Of a stretch of 60,913 nucleotides of DNA, positions 41,122 through 49,409 are shown in pieces. This stretch comes from CAYFMS01 sp964462325 (GTDB lineage Bacteria; Patescibacteriota; Patescibacteriia; UBA9934), in contig CAYWYQ010000003.1 of assembly GCA_964462325.1 (NCBI GenBank), positions 1 to 60,913 of the forward strand, written 5' to 3'. Below the pieces are notes generated by a model, which saw only the letters and a program-made list of their open reading frames with translations, did no database searches and was not told where the DNA came from. The position numbers were made by a program, and so were the translations under genes. Within the stretch, counting starts at the first letter, position 1. Each line of letters begins with the position of its first letter.

Positions 41122-41243
41122 TCCGCTTGTCTATTGGCGTACTTTACATTCACATTTTGTGGTCCTCGACACCGTACCTTTTAGTACGGCTTACTTCGGT
41201 CCTCAATGTTCAGGTAAATTACATCCAATATCCTTTACGGACA
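41122..41243. repeat. Large palindromic repeat, copy F
   Basis: Begins 5 nt after the secY terminator. TCCGCTTGTCTATTGG pairs distantly with CCAATATCctttacGGA, GTACTTTAC with GTAAATTAC. The apex is CCGTACcttttaGTACGG with flanking GGTCCTC on both sides. Confidence 0.8.
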
Positions 41244-41278
41244 GTTCCTCTTGTCTATTGGCGCTCTTTAGGATCAAA

Positions 41279-41311
41279 AAGGTCCGCACCTCAATCGAGA
41301 GGTCGGACCTT
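41279..41311. repeat. AAGGTCCG/CGGACCTT inverted repeat
   Basis: AAGGTCCG-CACCTC and GAG-AGGT-CGGACCTT form a nested inverted repeat, related to those after infB. The preceding CTTGTCTATTGGCGCTC repeats the left end of copy F. Confidence 0.65.
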
Positions 41312-41344
41312 AAGGCGTACAGTGCATACAGGGTTAGATTATCC

Positions 41345-41373
41345 TTGATTTTAAATACAGAATTCATTATACT
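41345..41373 (+). promoter_or_regulatory. adk promoter, leaderless type
   Basis: TTGATT (41345-41350), 17-nt spacer, TATACT (41368-41373). The hexamer ends 9 nt before the ATG at 41383. Confidence 0.75.
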
Positions 41374-41382
41374 CACTGCGTT

Positions 41383-41934
41383 ATGCATAAAATAATTATA
41401 CTAGGGCCACAAGGGAGCGGAAAAGGAACACAGGCAAAAATTCTTGGTGAGACACTTAGAATACCAGCATTGTCTATGGGACAAATGTTGCGTAAAGAAA
41501 AACAATCAGGCTCAGAGGAAGGACTCAAGATTGGGCGGATTATTGACTCGGGGCAATTAGTACCTGATACATTAACAAGTGCTGTTTTGAAAAAGAGACT
41601 TACACAGGAGGATACAAATAGCGGATTTGTTTTAGATGGTTTTCCTCGTTTTATGGAACAATATGAATCATCAAAATCCTTTTTACAACCAACGGCGGTA
41701 CTCGTGGTCACCGTTCCTGAAGAGGAATCAATAAAACGCCTTATGAGTCGTGCAAAAGAAGAAGGCCGTATTGACGATTCTCTTGAAAAAATTAAAACAC
41801 GACTTGCATGGAGTCGTGAAGAAACTGAGCCGGTAATTGCAGAGTATTCTCGAGAAGGAATTGTACACACTATTGATGGTTTAGGGTCGATAGAAGAGGT
41901 TCGGGCTCGTATCGCAAAGGTATTAGGTCTATAA
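41383..41934 (+). CDS. adk: Adenylate kinase
   Basis: Adk interconverts ATP, ADP and AMP. The P-loop GPQGSGKGT is at residues 8-16, the AMP-binding DGFPR near residue 85 and the LID-to-core region SRAKEEGRIDDSLEKIKTRL (in part) near 125. At 183 residues it has the short LID without a zinc finger. Its position between secY and map is the classical spc arrangement, but here it has its own promoter and a repeat-filled spacer upstream. Confidence 0.93.
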   Translation: MHKIIILGPQGSGKGTQAKILGETLRIPALSMGQMLRKEKQSGSEEGLKIGRIIDSGQLVPDTLTSAVLKKRLTQEDTNSGFVLDGFPRFMEQYESSKSFLQPTAVLVVTVPEEESIKRLMSRAKEEGRIDDSLEKIKTRLAWSREETEPVIAEYSREGIVHTIDGLGSIEEVRARIAKVLGL

Positions 41935-41937
41935 AAT

Positions 41938-42723
41938 ATGGCATTAACCAAAACAAGTGAAGAAATCGAAAAAATGCGCAAAGGTGGAGCACTTCTTTCT
42001 CATGCCCTACAAGCAGCGGTGAATGCGGTAAGGCCTGGTATTCGTATGCGCGAACTTGATGATATCGCAACACAAGTACTTGTAGACGGTGGAGGAGAGC
42101 CGTCATTTAAGGGGTATACCGGAGGTGAAGGAATTCCATTCCCGTCTGCTGTTTGTATTTCAAATAATGAAGAAGTTGTACACGGGACTGGTGATAGGGA
42201 AATACGATTGAAAGAAGGCGATATTGTTGGGCTTGATATTGGTGTTTGGTATGAAGGACTTTGTACAGATATGGCTTGTACCGTTCCTGTTGGTACTATT
42301 TCAAAAGAACGGATGCAATTATTACGAACGACAAAGAATGCTCTTTTTGAGGGTGTTGAAGCGGCAAAGATAGGTGCATCTATTTCTGATATAAGTGGAG
42401 CAATAGAGGGTGCAGTTGACCAAAAGAAATATGGCATCGTGAAGGCGTTGGTAGGGCATGGTGTTGGTCATGCAGTTCACGAGGCACCACATGTTCCAAA
42501 TTTCAGATCAAAACAATTTCAGGACATGGAGTTGCGTGAGGGAATGTGTTTAGCGCTAGAACCAATGATTACGACGGGAAGTGGTGATGTAGAAACGGCA
42601 GAAGATGGATGGACGATTAGGACAATTGATGGGTCCGATGCGGGGCATTTTGAGGTAACAATTACCCTTACAGATAAGGGGCCAGAAATACTTACGCCTC
42701 AGCCAGAAATAAAGGGATTATAG
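41938..42723 (+). CDS. map: Methionine aminopeptidase, type I
   Basis: Map removes the N-terminal Met from new proteins. The five metal ligands are visible: two Asp in DIGVWYEGLCTDMACT near residue 100, His in GHGVGHAVHEAPHVPN near 178, Glu in LALEPM near 208 and Glu in GHFEVTITL near 240. The second His of the active site (HEAPHVPN) is also present. At 261 residues there is no N-terminal extension, giving the type I short form. It starts 3 nt after adk. Confidence 0.96.
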   Translation: MALTKTSEEIEKMRKGGALLSHALQAAVNAVRPGIRMRELDDIATQVLVDGGGEPSFKGYTGGEGIPFPSAVCISNNEEVVHGTGDREIRLKEGDIVGLDIGVWYEGLCTDMACTVPVGTISKERMQLLRTTKNALFEGVEAAKIGASISDISGAIEGAVDQKKYGIVKALVGHGVGHAVHEAPHVPNFRSKQFQDMELREGMCLALEPMITTGSGDVETAEDGWTIRTIDGSDAGHFEVTITLTDKGPEILTPQPEIKGL

Positions 42724-42724
42724 T

Positions 42725-43183
42725 ATGGAGCGTTCAACGGCAACGATTATTGGTTCGTTATTCGCACTTATTGGTATAGGTGTCTACTTTTTGTATTCGG
42801 TACCTGCTCCGGAAGTTGGGTATCTTCCCGTCGATGTTGGTGGAGGCTCTATAGAAGTGCTCAATCAACCATACCTCGAAATCGTTGGTCTTGATGCGAA
42901 TATTGCTGCAACAGGTTTTATTTCTATTCACCCTTCTTTGAGTGGTGCGCCCCGTGCACCAATTGGTGCAAGTGATCTATTACAGCCTGGTGAATATAAA
43001 AATTTAATTATTCAGCTGGATGAAAATATGTTACCTGGTTTTAGGTATATAGCTCTTCTAACGGCTGATGATGGAGATGGTATTTTTGAGGCAGGTGTTG
43101 ATTTGCCAGTAAAGACAAATGAAGAAACGGTTAGAATGGACTTTATTGCAGATCCAGAATCTTCAGAAGGAATAGAAGAATAG
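42725..43183 (+). CDS. Membrane-anchored extracytoplasmic protein (152 aa)
   Basis: One N-terminal transmembrane helix (residues 7-26) is followed by a beta-rich extracytoplasmic domain. The stretch GASDLLQPGEYKNLIIQLD followed by LTADDGDGIFEAGVDLPV resembles the DUF7282-type domain found in archaeal and some bacterial surface proteins, in which an acidic DDGDG loop may bind calcium. This likeness is by eye only. It starts 1 nt after map and is followed 1 nt later by ruvX, so it is part of a compact operon, but its function is unknown. Confidence 0.65.
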   Translation: MERSTATIIGSLFALIGIGVYFLYSVPAPEVGYLPVDVGGGSIEVLNQPYLEIVGLDANIAATGFISIHPSLSGAPRAPIGASDLLQPGEYKNLIIQLDENMLPGFRYIALLTADDGDGIFEAGVDLPVKTNEETVRMDFIADPESSEGIEE

Positions 43184-43184
43184 T

Positions 43185-43562
43185 ATGCGAATTCTTGGAA
43201 TTGATTACGGAACAAAACGTATAGGCCTTGCTCTTGGAGATTCTGAAACCAGAATTGCTGCACCGATTGAAACAATATCATCAGAAAATGCCATAGATGT
43301 ATTGCAAGAACTTATAAAAAAAGAAGCGATAGAAGAAGTGGTGATTGGATTGCCGGTACATCGTGATGGAGCTCCTTCTTCGCAAACGAAGATTACGCAG
43401 AGTTTTATTGATAAATTAAAGGAGTTTATTCTCGTACATACAATTGATGAACGCTTTACATCTCTTGAAGGAAAAGCAATGCAAAAAGAAGGTGATTCGG
43501 CGGACAAAGACGCTCTTGCAGCACTCATTATTCTGGAAGCATATTTTGAAGAACATAAATAA
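43185..43562 (+). CDS. ruvX: Pre-16S rRNA nuclease / putative Holliday junction resolvase YqgF
   Basis: The RNase H-like YqgF/RuvX family processes the 16S 5' end. The N-terminal MRILGIDYGTKRIGLALGD holds the first catalytic Asp, Glu is in the IEEVVIGLPVHRDG strand context near residue 45, and a C-terminal Asp lies in DKDALAALIIL near residue 110; VHTIDERFTSLE near 82 is also family-typical. 125 residues, slightly short but complete. A terminator follows. Confidence 0.9.
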   Translation: MRILGIDYGTKRIGLALGDSETRIAAPIETISSENAIDVLQELIKKEAIEEVVIGLPVHRDGAPSSQTKITQSFIDKLKEFILVHTIDERFTSLEGKAMQKEGDSADKDALAALIILEAYFEEHK

Positions 43563-43584
43563 CACCAGCGAAGGTGTTATTTTG
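43556..43584 (+). terminator. Terminator after ruvX
   Basis: AATAACACC pairs with GGTGTTATT around AGCGAA and is followed by TTGAT. The stem overlaps the ruvX stop codon. Confidence 0.65.
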
Positions 43585-43585
43585 A

Positions 43586-43591
43586 TATAAT
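43586..43591 (+). promoter_or_regulatory. -10 box of recO, leaderless type
   Basis: A consensus TATAAT ends 7 nt before the ATG at 43599. No clear -35 box. Confidence 0.45.
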
Positions 43592-43598
43592 GTTCATG

Positions 43599-44408
43599 AT
43601 GAGTTGGTATACAATAAAAGATGAAGGCATTGTACTTCGTAGTTTTCCTTTTCGTGAGGCTGATAGGCGTTACAGAATTTTGACATTAAACCATGGTAAA
43701 ATTGATTGTCTTGGTCGTGGTGCACAAAAACAAAAGGCAAAGCTGGCTCCGTCATTGGAACCATTCGGTGTGATCGACGTAGAAATTATTCGAGGACGGC
43801 GTTCGACAACTGTTATTTCAACAGAAAAGAAACAACAGTTCTGGAATCTTACAGGGGGACTTGAACGGAGGCTTATTGCACAATCCTCTCTTCGACTTAT
43901 TGATCGATTTACGCATGAATTTGAACAGGATCCTGATCTGTATCACTTGGTAAAAAATTGGCTTTCATTTATCAATCATGCATCATTAGAGTCTCATACT
44001 CGGTCTACATTTGTTTTAGGCGGTTTTTTAATGCGCTTACTTGAACATTTTGGTTACCAAACTCAATTGATATATTGTTTACATTGCAAAGAGGAGATCA
44101 TGCCTCTTTCATATCGTTGGCATGGTGGCAAAGGGGGGCTTGTTTGTACGGATTGTATTGAGAAAGATAGTCGAGAGTGGTTCGCGGTAAGGCAGGTCCA
44201 GGAAGATGTGATTAAATTACTACGATTTGCGAGACATACAGACTTCCCTGAATTAATGAAACCACGACTTACAGGAGATAGTATGTCTGATTTTGCCAAT
44301 ATTATTCATGATTTAATCACATTTCATATCCCTGGAGCGAGTGATCTTCCATTCTGGAGAGGGGTCTTGCATGATGCTCCACTTGAAAAACCTATTCATT
44401 ACAGGTAA
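43599..44408 (+). CDS. recO: DNA repair protein RecO
   Basis: RecO helps load RecA at gaps and anneals single strands. The N-terminal OB domain begins MSWYTIKDEGIVLRSFPFREADR with the family GRGAQKQKAKLAPSLEPF segment near residue 45. A zinc site with two CxxC pairs (YCLHCKEE near 160 and CTDC near 187) sits in the helical C-terminal domain. I start at 43599, the third of three in-frame ATG codons, because the first overlaps the -10 box. About 269 residues. Confidence 0.92.
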   Translation: MSWYTIKDEGIVLRSFPFREADRRYRILTLNHGKIDCLGRGAQKQKAKLAPSLEPFGVIDVEIIRGRRSTTVISTEKKQQFWNLTGGLERRLIAQSSLRLIDRFTHEFEQDPDLYHLVKNWLSFINHASLESHTRSTFVLGGFLMRLLEHFGYQTQLIYCLHCKEEIMPLSYRWHGGKGGLVCTDCIEKDSREWFAVRQVQEDVIKLLRFARHTDFPELMKPRLTGDSMSDFANIIHDLITFHIPGASDLPFWRGVLHDAPLEKPIHYR

Positions 44409-44420
44409 TATCTGACTATT

Positions 44421-45818
44421 ATGGAACGAATATTTACCAAAGAAACAGTTAATAAAGTAGGAGAGTCTGTAAAGGTATCTGGATGGATACATGCAAGACG
44501 TGATATGGGAAAGGTAGCTTTTTTTGATCTTCGAGACAAAGATGGATTATTGCAGATTGTTGCTGTCCCTTCTGATTTAGGTGAGGATGGCATAGAAGTG
44601 GCTCAATCCTTGCGCCCAGAATGGGTTGTAGAAATGGAGGGTGAGGTACAGGCAAGAAATGAGCGGTCAATCAATGACAAGATTGCAACGGGGACGGTTG
44701 AATTATTAGCTAAGAAAATCACCGTGCTTAATGAATCAAAAACACCTCCATTTGAGATTGATAAAGATACAAAGGATATCAATGAAGAAGTACGATTAAA
44801 GCATCGATATCTGGATTTGCGAACCGAGCGTTTGCAAAAGAATATGAGATTACGAGGAGAGATGCTTCGTTATATGCGAAACTACCTCTACAAAAAAGAA
44901 TTTGTAGAAGTTGAAACGCCGTATCTAACGCAAGCAACACCAGAAGGATCACGTGACTTTATTGTTCCAGCACGCATGCAGCCTGGAAAGTTCTTTGCCT
45001 TGCCTCAGTCACCTCAGCAATACAAGCAATTGCTTATGGTGGGCGGAATTGAACGATATTTCCAGATTGCGCGAGCATTTCGTGATGAAGATCCACGTGC
45101 GGATCGAGGTTTCGAACATTCTCAAATTGATATTGAGATGAGTTTTGTGTCGCAGGAAGATGTAATGAATCTTGTCGAAGAAATGGTGACACAAACGGCG
45201 GAAGAGATGGGGTATACAATAAAGCAAAAGCCATTTCCACGTGTGACATATAAGGAATCGATGGAGAAATATGGGGATGATAAGTTTGATATGCGAACAG
45301 ATGCGGAGAAAGAAGATCCTAAAGTATTAGCGTATGCATGGGTTGTCGATTTTCCTATGTTTGAACGTAATACGGATGGATCTTGGACATTCTCACATAA
45401 TCCATTTTCTGCGCCGAAGGATGAATATAAAGAAGATTTGCTTAAAGGAGAAAATATTGAAAATATCATTGCTCAACAATATGATTTAGTTTGCAATGGA
45501 TATGAGGCGGGCGGTGGAAGTATACGTGCGCATGAAGCGAAAGTACTTCGGGCGACCTATAGAATCATGGGTAATACGGATGAAGAGACAGAGCAGAATG
45601 TAGGACATATGTTGGAGGCATTTGAGTATGGTGCGCCTCCTCATGGTGGTATTGCCCTTGGAGTTGAGAGACAGTTAATGAACTTTACGGGTGAAAAATC
45701 TCTTCGCGAAACACAAGCATTCCCTATGACGGGTGGAGCAACAACGGCCGTTATGTCTGCGCCGAGTGAACTTCCTTCTGCAACACTGCAAGAGGCTGGA
45801 ATTAAACTCGATATCTAA
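44421..45818 (+). CDS. aspS: Aspartyl-tRNA synthetase lacking the GAD insertion
   Basis: AspRS charges tRNA-Asp. The N-terminal OB anticodon domain (KVSGWIHARRDMGKVAFFDLRD), class II motif 2 (FRDEDPRADRGFEHSQIDIE) and motif 3 (GAPPHGGIALGVERQLMNF) are clear. At 465 residues it is over 100 shorter than the bacterial type. The GAD domain normally between YGDDKFDMR and the WVVDFPMFE strand is reduced to a short linker. Whether it also charges tRNA-Asn cannot be judged from this window. It starts 12 nt after recO. Confidence 0.95.
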   Translation: MERIFTKETVNKVGESVKVSGWIHARRDMGKVAFFDLRDKDGLLQIVAVPSDLGEDGIEVAQSLRPEWVVEMEGEVQARNERSINDKIATGTVELLAKKITVLNESKTPPFEIDKDTKDINEEVRLKHRYLDLRTERLQKNMRLRGEMLRYMRNYLYKKEFVEVETPYLTQATPEGSRDFIVPARMQPGKFFALPQSPQQYKQLLMVGGIERYFQIARAFRDEDPRADRGFEHSQIDIEMSFVSQEDVMNLVEEMVTQTAEEMGYTIKQKPFPRVTYKESMEKYGDDKFDMRTDAEKEDPKVLAYAWVVDFPMFERNTDGSWTFSHNPFSAPKDEYKEDLLKGENIENIIAQQYDLVCNGYEAGGGSIRAHEAKVLRATYRIMGNTDEETEQNVGHMLEAFEYGAPPHGGIALGVERQLMNFTGEKSLRETQAFPMTGGATTAVMSAPSELPSATLQEAGIKLDI

Positions 45819-45840
45819 ACAGCCCTTAGGGGCTGTTTTG
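45818..45840 (+). terminator. Terminator after aspS
   Basis: AACAGCCC pairs with GGGCTGTT around a short loop, followed by TTG. It overlaps the aspS stop codon. Confidence 0.7.
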
Positions 45841-45843
45841 TGT

Positions 45844-45849
45844 TAAAAT
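45844..45849 (+). promoter_or_regulatory. -10 box of scpA, leaderless type
   Basis: TAAAAT ends 9 nt before the scpA ATG (45859). No clear -35 box. Confidence 0.45.
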
Positions 45850-45858
45850 ACTTGCATT

Positions 45859-46566
45859 ATGAGCTTTGTTGTTGAACAAAAAGTATTTTCTGGTCCCTTA
45901 GCGCTATTGCTTGATTTACTGGACTCAAAAGAATTAGAAATAAAAGATGTTTCCCTTGGTGCCATTGCCGATGAATATTTGAATTATCTGCAAGTACAAT
46001 CGGTTCCATCTGATGAATTGGCAGATTTTTTGCTCATTGCATCAAGATTAATTTATATAAAAACGCGTGAATTGGTCCCATATCTTCGGTCACCTGAGGA
46101 AGAAGAGCAGGTTGAAAATCTAGAAGAACAATTACGTTTGTACCGTCTGTTTTCAAGTGCGGCAGATTCATTGCAGGAATTGTATCGATCTAAGCAGTAT
46201 GGTCATACACGGCCATATAGAAAAAAGGTGAATACGCAAGTATCAGAACCTGTGTTTTCCATGCCGCCGCATCTCACGACAGAAGATTTAAAAAAATCAT
46301 TTTATTTACTTCTAAAAAAACTTGAGCCTTTTTTCGCATTACAGCAAACCTCAATCGAGCGTGTAAAATCTGTTAAGGGGCGAATTGAGGAAATGAAAGG
46401 TGCGATAACTTCGCGCTCAAAGATGGCATTTAATGATGTGATAAGAAATGCAGAGGGGAAGGCAGATATTGTTGTGAGCTTCCTTGCTCTCTTGGAACTT
46501 GTAAGGCAGCAGATCGTTGTCGCGACGCAATTAGAAGAAGATGATATTATAATTAAGCGTATATGA
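45859..46566 (+). CDS. scpA: Segregation and condensation protein A
   Basis: ScpA is the kleisin of the SMC-ScpAB condensin. The N-terminal SMC-binding part shows FSGPLALLLDLLDSKELEI near residue 10 and DELADFLLIASRLIYIKTREL near residue 50 (in part), both diagnostic. A charged middle and a C-terminal winged helix ending SFLALLELVRQQIVVATQLEED complete it. 235 residues, normal length. It overlaps scpB by 4 nt. Confidence 0.94.
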   Translation: MSFVVEQKVFSGPLALLLDLLDSKELEIKDVSLGAIADEYLNYLQVQSVPSDELADFLLIASRLIYIKTRELVPYLRSPEEEEQVENLEEQLRLYRLFSSAADSLQELYRSKQYGHTRPYRKKVNTQVSEPVFSMPPHLTTEDLKKSFYLLLKKLEPFFALQQTSIERVKSVKGRIEEMKGAITSRSKMAFNDVIRNAEGKADIVVSFLALLELVRQQIVVATQLEEDDIIIKRI

Positions 46567-47114
46567 CAGAAATGGCTGCTAAAATTGAAGCAATTCTTTT
46601 TCTTTACACGAAACCGATGTCCATTATTGCGATTGCAAAATTAATTGATGGATCCGTTGAGGAAGTAAAAAAGGCAATTGATGAAATAAAAGAAGCGAGA
46701 AATAATGATACATCAGGTATTCATATTATTATAAATGACCATATGGTTGAATTGGCAACCCATCCCGAATTCTCAATGCTATTAGATACGGTCAGTAAAG
46801 AAGAAAAAGAATCAGAATTGACGCGACCACAACTTGAAACGTTGACAATCATTCTATACAGGGGTCCGGTAACACAACCAGAGATTGAACATATACGCGG
46901 AGTAAATTGTACTATTATTTTACGTAATTTACTGATGCGAGGGTTGATTATAGAGCAAGAGGGTCATGTGGGACTACAGTCCGTTTATAGGGCTTCCACA
47001 CAGATGTTACGAGAACTAGGTATTCATGAAATGCAGGAATTGCCTGATTACGATACATTGCATAAAAATACAAAAATAACTCGATTACTCGAAACATTGA
47101 CTGATTCGGTATGA
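46563..47114 (+). CDS. scpB: Segregation and condensation protein B
   Basis: ScpB is a winged-helix dimer that binds ScpA in the SMC complex. The sequence shows IEAILFLYTKPMSIIAIAKL near residue 7, the ETLTIILYRGPVTQPEIEHIRG segment near residue 95 (in part) and NLLMRGLIIEQEG, all family-typical. 183 residues. It overlaps both scpA and the next gene by 4 nt (ATGA overlaps), so the three genes are translationally coupled. Confidence 0.94.
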   Translation: MTEMAAKIEAILFLYTKPMSIIAIAKLIDGSVEEVKKAIDEIKEARNNDTSGIHIIINDHMVELATHPEFSMLLDTVSKEEKESELTRPQLETLTIILYRGPVTQPEIEHIRGVNCTIILRNLLMRGLIIEQEGHVGLQSVYRASTQMLRELGIHEMQELPDYDTLHKNTKITRLLETLTDSV

Positions 47115-48076
47115 TAGCAAAAATTCTTGGACAAATTGTTCTTTCCACGGCATTGATCTCTCTATTTCCCGTTGATGGGCTGGAGTTAGAGCAACGTGCT
47201 GGCATTGATGTTCTTCCAGAATTGTCTTATGGAGTATCTTCGTATGTATCAGGACCAAGCATGCATGAGGTACGTGAAAATCACCCTACAAAAAAAGACC
47301 AAGACAGTTTTGGAATAGTAACAACGGCAAGAAGTGTCATTGTCGTTGATGATGCAAGTGGTATGGTGCTTTATGCAAAAAAGCCGGATAATTTGCGTTC
47401 TATAGGTAGTGTAACGAAGTTGATGGCAGTATTGGTTTTTTTAGAAAGTGAACCGGATCTTTCTCGTATTGTGACTCTTGACCCGTCAAAGGATTTGGTG
47501 ATTGGCGGAAGGCAATATGTGGGATTTTTTGAGGAGATTACACTTGAACAGGTATTGGCGGCAAGTATCGTAGGGTCCGATAACTCTGCGACAAAGGCAC
47601 TGGTACGATTTGCAGGACTTTCAGATGAGAATTTTGTAAGTAGGATGAATGAAAAAGCAAGGGAGCTTGGTATGAATCAAACGACCTTTACCGACCCAAC
47701 GGGAATAGATCCTGCGAATATGTCTACGGCAAGAGACCTGGTACTATTATTAGATACTGTAGAACAATTTAAGATAGTAAAAGAATATTCTACGAAAAAA
47801 ACGATTACGATTCAGCATCAGGGTGGCAGAAGTGTTACCATTAATAATACAAATAAACTTCTTGATACATTTGTGAATGAGGGCAGTTATAGGGTATTGG
47901 GTGGTAAAACAGGATTTCTTCCTCAAGCACGGTATGTTCTTGCATCATCGGTAGAATACGATGGGGATCTCATCCATGTTATTGTTCTAGGCGCGGACAC
48001 AATAGAAGATAGGGTGCAGGAAGTAAAAGGGCTTTCTGAATGGGCTTTTAGGGTATTTGAATGGCCAAATAATTAA
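47111..48076 (+). CDS. D-alanyl-D-alanine carboxypeptidase family (S11) protein
   Basis: Peptidoglycan D,D-carboxypeptidase/endopeptidase of the PBP5/7 type. A signal-like N-terminus (residues 1-20) precedes the catalytic domain with SxxK as SVTK in RSIGSVTKLMAVLVF near residue 100, SDN near 160 and KTG in GGKTGFLP near 275. All three active-site motifs are intact. It is 321 residues with no C-terminal amphipathic anchor, so it is probably secreted or held by an uncleaved signal anchor. Confidence 0.9.
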   Translation: MIAKILGQIVLSTALISLFPVDGLELEQRAGIDVLPELSYGVSSYVSGPSMHEVRENHPTKKDQDSFGIVTTARSVIVVDDASGMVLYAKKPDNLRSIGSVTKLMAVLVFLESEPDLSRIVTLDPSKDLVIGGRQYVGFFEEITLEQVLAASIVGSDNSATKALVRFAGLSDENFVSRMNEKARELGMNQTTFTDPTGIDPANMSTARDLVLLLDTVEQFKIVKEYSTKKTITIQHQGGRSVTINNTNKLLDTFVNEGSYRVLGGKTGFLPQARYVLASSVEYDGDLIHVIVLGADTIEDRVQEVKGLSEWAFRVFEWPNN

Positions 48077-48079
48077 TAT

Positions 48080-48571
48080 ATGCACGACATCATCATTTCA
48101 TATTTAGATAGTTTTCCAAGAGAAATAGCTACACTTATTTTAGCGGCGCTTCCTGTAACGGAATTAAGGCTTGCTCTACCAGTAGCAATGCATGTGTGGC
48201 TACTACTACCGTTACAAGCATACTTTTGGGCGGTGATTGGAAATTTAATTCCTTTGTTACCACTCTTCTTTGGGCTTGAATGGGTAAGAAAAATAGTGGA
48301 AAAATATAGTCCATGGCTCACGAAGGGAATTGATAAAATAGTGAAACGTGCACATGATAAAGTAAACCATTCCTACGAAAAGCATGGTGCAATCGCTCTA
48401 TTCCTATTTACAGCATTACCACTTCCGCTTACAGGACTTTATACGGCAACACTTGCGGCGGTTGCATTAAAAGTTCCCTTTAAGTATGCAGGACCTGCTA
48501 TTATTATTGGGGTATTAACGGCGGGTATTATTGTAACGACTTTAAGTTCAACTGCTGAACTATATTTTTAA
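48080..48571 (+). CDS. COG2426-type small membrane protein (putative export protein)
   Basis: The 163-residue protein has four to five hydrophobic segments and the ALPVTELRLALPVAM start, GNLIPLLPLFFGLEWV and the ALFLFTALPLPLTGLYTATL block (in part) near residue 110 that mark the COG2426 'small multidrug export' family. The function of that family is not established. The fold recalls DedA-type proteins with re-entrant loops. It follows the carboxypeptidase by 3 nt and faces a minus-strand gene across a hairpin. Confidence 0.8.
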   Translation: MHDIIISYLDSFPREIATLILAALPVTELRLALPVAMHVWLLLPLQAYFWAVIGNLIPLLPLFFGLEWVRKIVEKYSPWLTKGIDKIVKRAHDKVNHSYEKHGAIALFLFTALPLPLTGLYTATLAAVALKVPFKYAGPAIIIGVLTAGIIVTTLSSTAELYF

Positions 48572-48577
48572 AACAAA

Positions 48578-48596
48578 AATGAGATCTTGGCTCATT
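48578..48596. terminator. Hairpin between converging genes
   Basis: AATGAG (48578-48583) pairs with CTCATT (48591-48596). It has no strong T-run on either side, so termination is a weak inference. Confidence 0.4.
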
Positions 48597-49080
48597 AAAT
48601 GATTTGTAAGAGAATAATGACAAGAATGCTTTGATAGGTGATTCCCTGCCAAAGCTTCATATCTCCAATATGTTTTGCAAGTATCTTGTCATGGAAAAAG
48701 AAATGAAGATCGAAAAACCATTTCAAATATTTTGATTTTGTAATGTCGTATAAAACGACTAATAAATCAGGTAGTACGCTTCCGGCAATGGTTGCGGTGA
48801 ATGCTGCCATATGATTGATTTCTACAACATTTAAAACGGTCAGTAATAAATAGAATGCAATTATAATATCCAAAATAACGTATAAGTACCCTATTTTTTT
48901 TGCTTTAACTTTTGCTTTTTTGTCCGTTTTGTGACGATAATTCTCAGAGAGTTTTGTGTCGCCATGTGGAATAATATCTACAAGAAGGTGTGCAATAAGT
49001 CCGATAAAAAACCCAAGAATAGGTGATCCCATTTGAGCACCAATAGCAGTTCCTACAGCGACATGAACAGTGGTTGTCAT
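48595..49080 (-). CDS. Membrane protein with metal-dependent hydrolase-like motifs (161 aa)
   Basis: I start it at 49080 (MTTTVHVAVGTAIGAQ) because an extended -10 box ends 8 nt upstream on the minus strand. Three or four transmembrane segments are visible. Conserved polar groups HVAVG, GLIAHLLVDIIPHGD, LPDLL and LHFFFHD have the spacing of His/Asp metal sites seen in YbcI/YdjM-type membrane metal-dependent hydrolases. Catalysis is not demonstrated for most of that group. It is a single gene facing away from the tRNA-Met. Confidence 0.7.
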   Translation of the reverse strand: MTTTVHVAVGTAIGAQMGSPILGFFIGLIAHLLVDIIPHGDTKLSENYRHKTDKKAKVKAKKIGYLYVILDIIIAFYLLLTVLNVVEINHMAAFTATIAGSVLPDLLVVLYDITKSKYLKWFFDLHFFFHDKILAKHIGDMKLWQGITYQSILVIILLQII

Positions 49081-49088
49081 ACGAGCGC

Positions 49089-49097
49089 AGTATAGCA
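49089..49097 (-). promoter_or_regulatory. Extended -10 promoter of the 161-aa gene, leaderless type
   Basis: On the minus strand, TGC-TATACT (hexamer 49094-49089) ends 8 nt before the ATG at 49080. Confidence 0.55.
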
Positions 49098-49138
49098 AAA
49101 AATGCTTATTTGTACAGTTGAATCGCACTGGATTATAA

Positions 49139-49167
49139 CAAAAAAACTCCTATTGAGGAGTTTTTTT
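49139..49167. terminator. Terminator after tRNA-Met
   Basis: AAAAAAACTCC-TATT-GAGGAGTTTTTTT, symmetrical and directly next to the CCA end of tRNA-Met. Confidence 0.85.
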
Positions 49168-49243
49168 GGTGACTGGGGTGGGGATTGAACCCACGACCTC
49201 GGGCTTATGAGTCCCACGCTCTAACCAACTGAGCTACCCAGCC
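49167..49243 (-). tRNA. tRNA-Met(CAT), elongator type
   Basis: Minus-strand cloverleaf with acceptor GGCTGGG/CCCAGTC (one G-U pair), anticodon loop CTCATAA (CAT) and encoded CCA. It lacks the initiator-type features seen in the tRNA at 51826. A CAT anticodon could also mark an Ile tRNA whose C is modified, but the GGCT...AGTC acceptor fits elongator Met better. Confidence 0.85.
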
Positions 49244-49247
49244 TAAA

Positions 49248-49351
49248 TTGTTCTTTTTGTCCTTCTACGGTGTCATATTCTTCCGTTTCTCCTCCATGTA
49301 CTTTTCAAGTACACATCGTCGATACTCAGAATCTTCCTAGTAGCAGAACAA
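49248..49351. repeat. Large palindromic repeat, copy G
   Basis: Outer TTGTTCT (49248-49254) pairs with AGAACAA (49345-49351), inner ATTCT with AGAAT. Apex TGTACttttcaaGTACA with flanking CTCC and CATCGTCG. It starts 5 nt from the 5' end of tRNA-Met. Confidence 0.8.
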
Positions 49352-49409
49352 ACATATTCAATTTATGCCCGTGAGCAGATAACTGTTAGAGTAATATCTG
49401 TAGCCTAAA

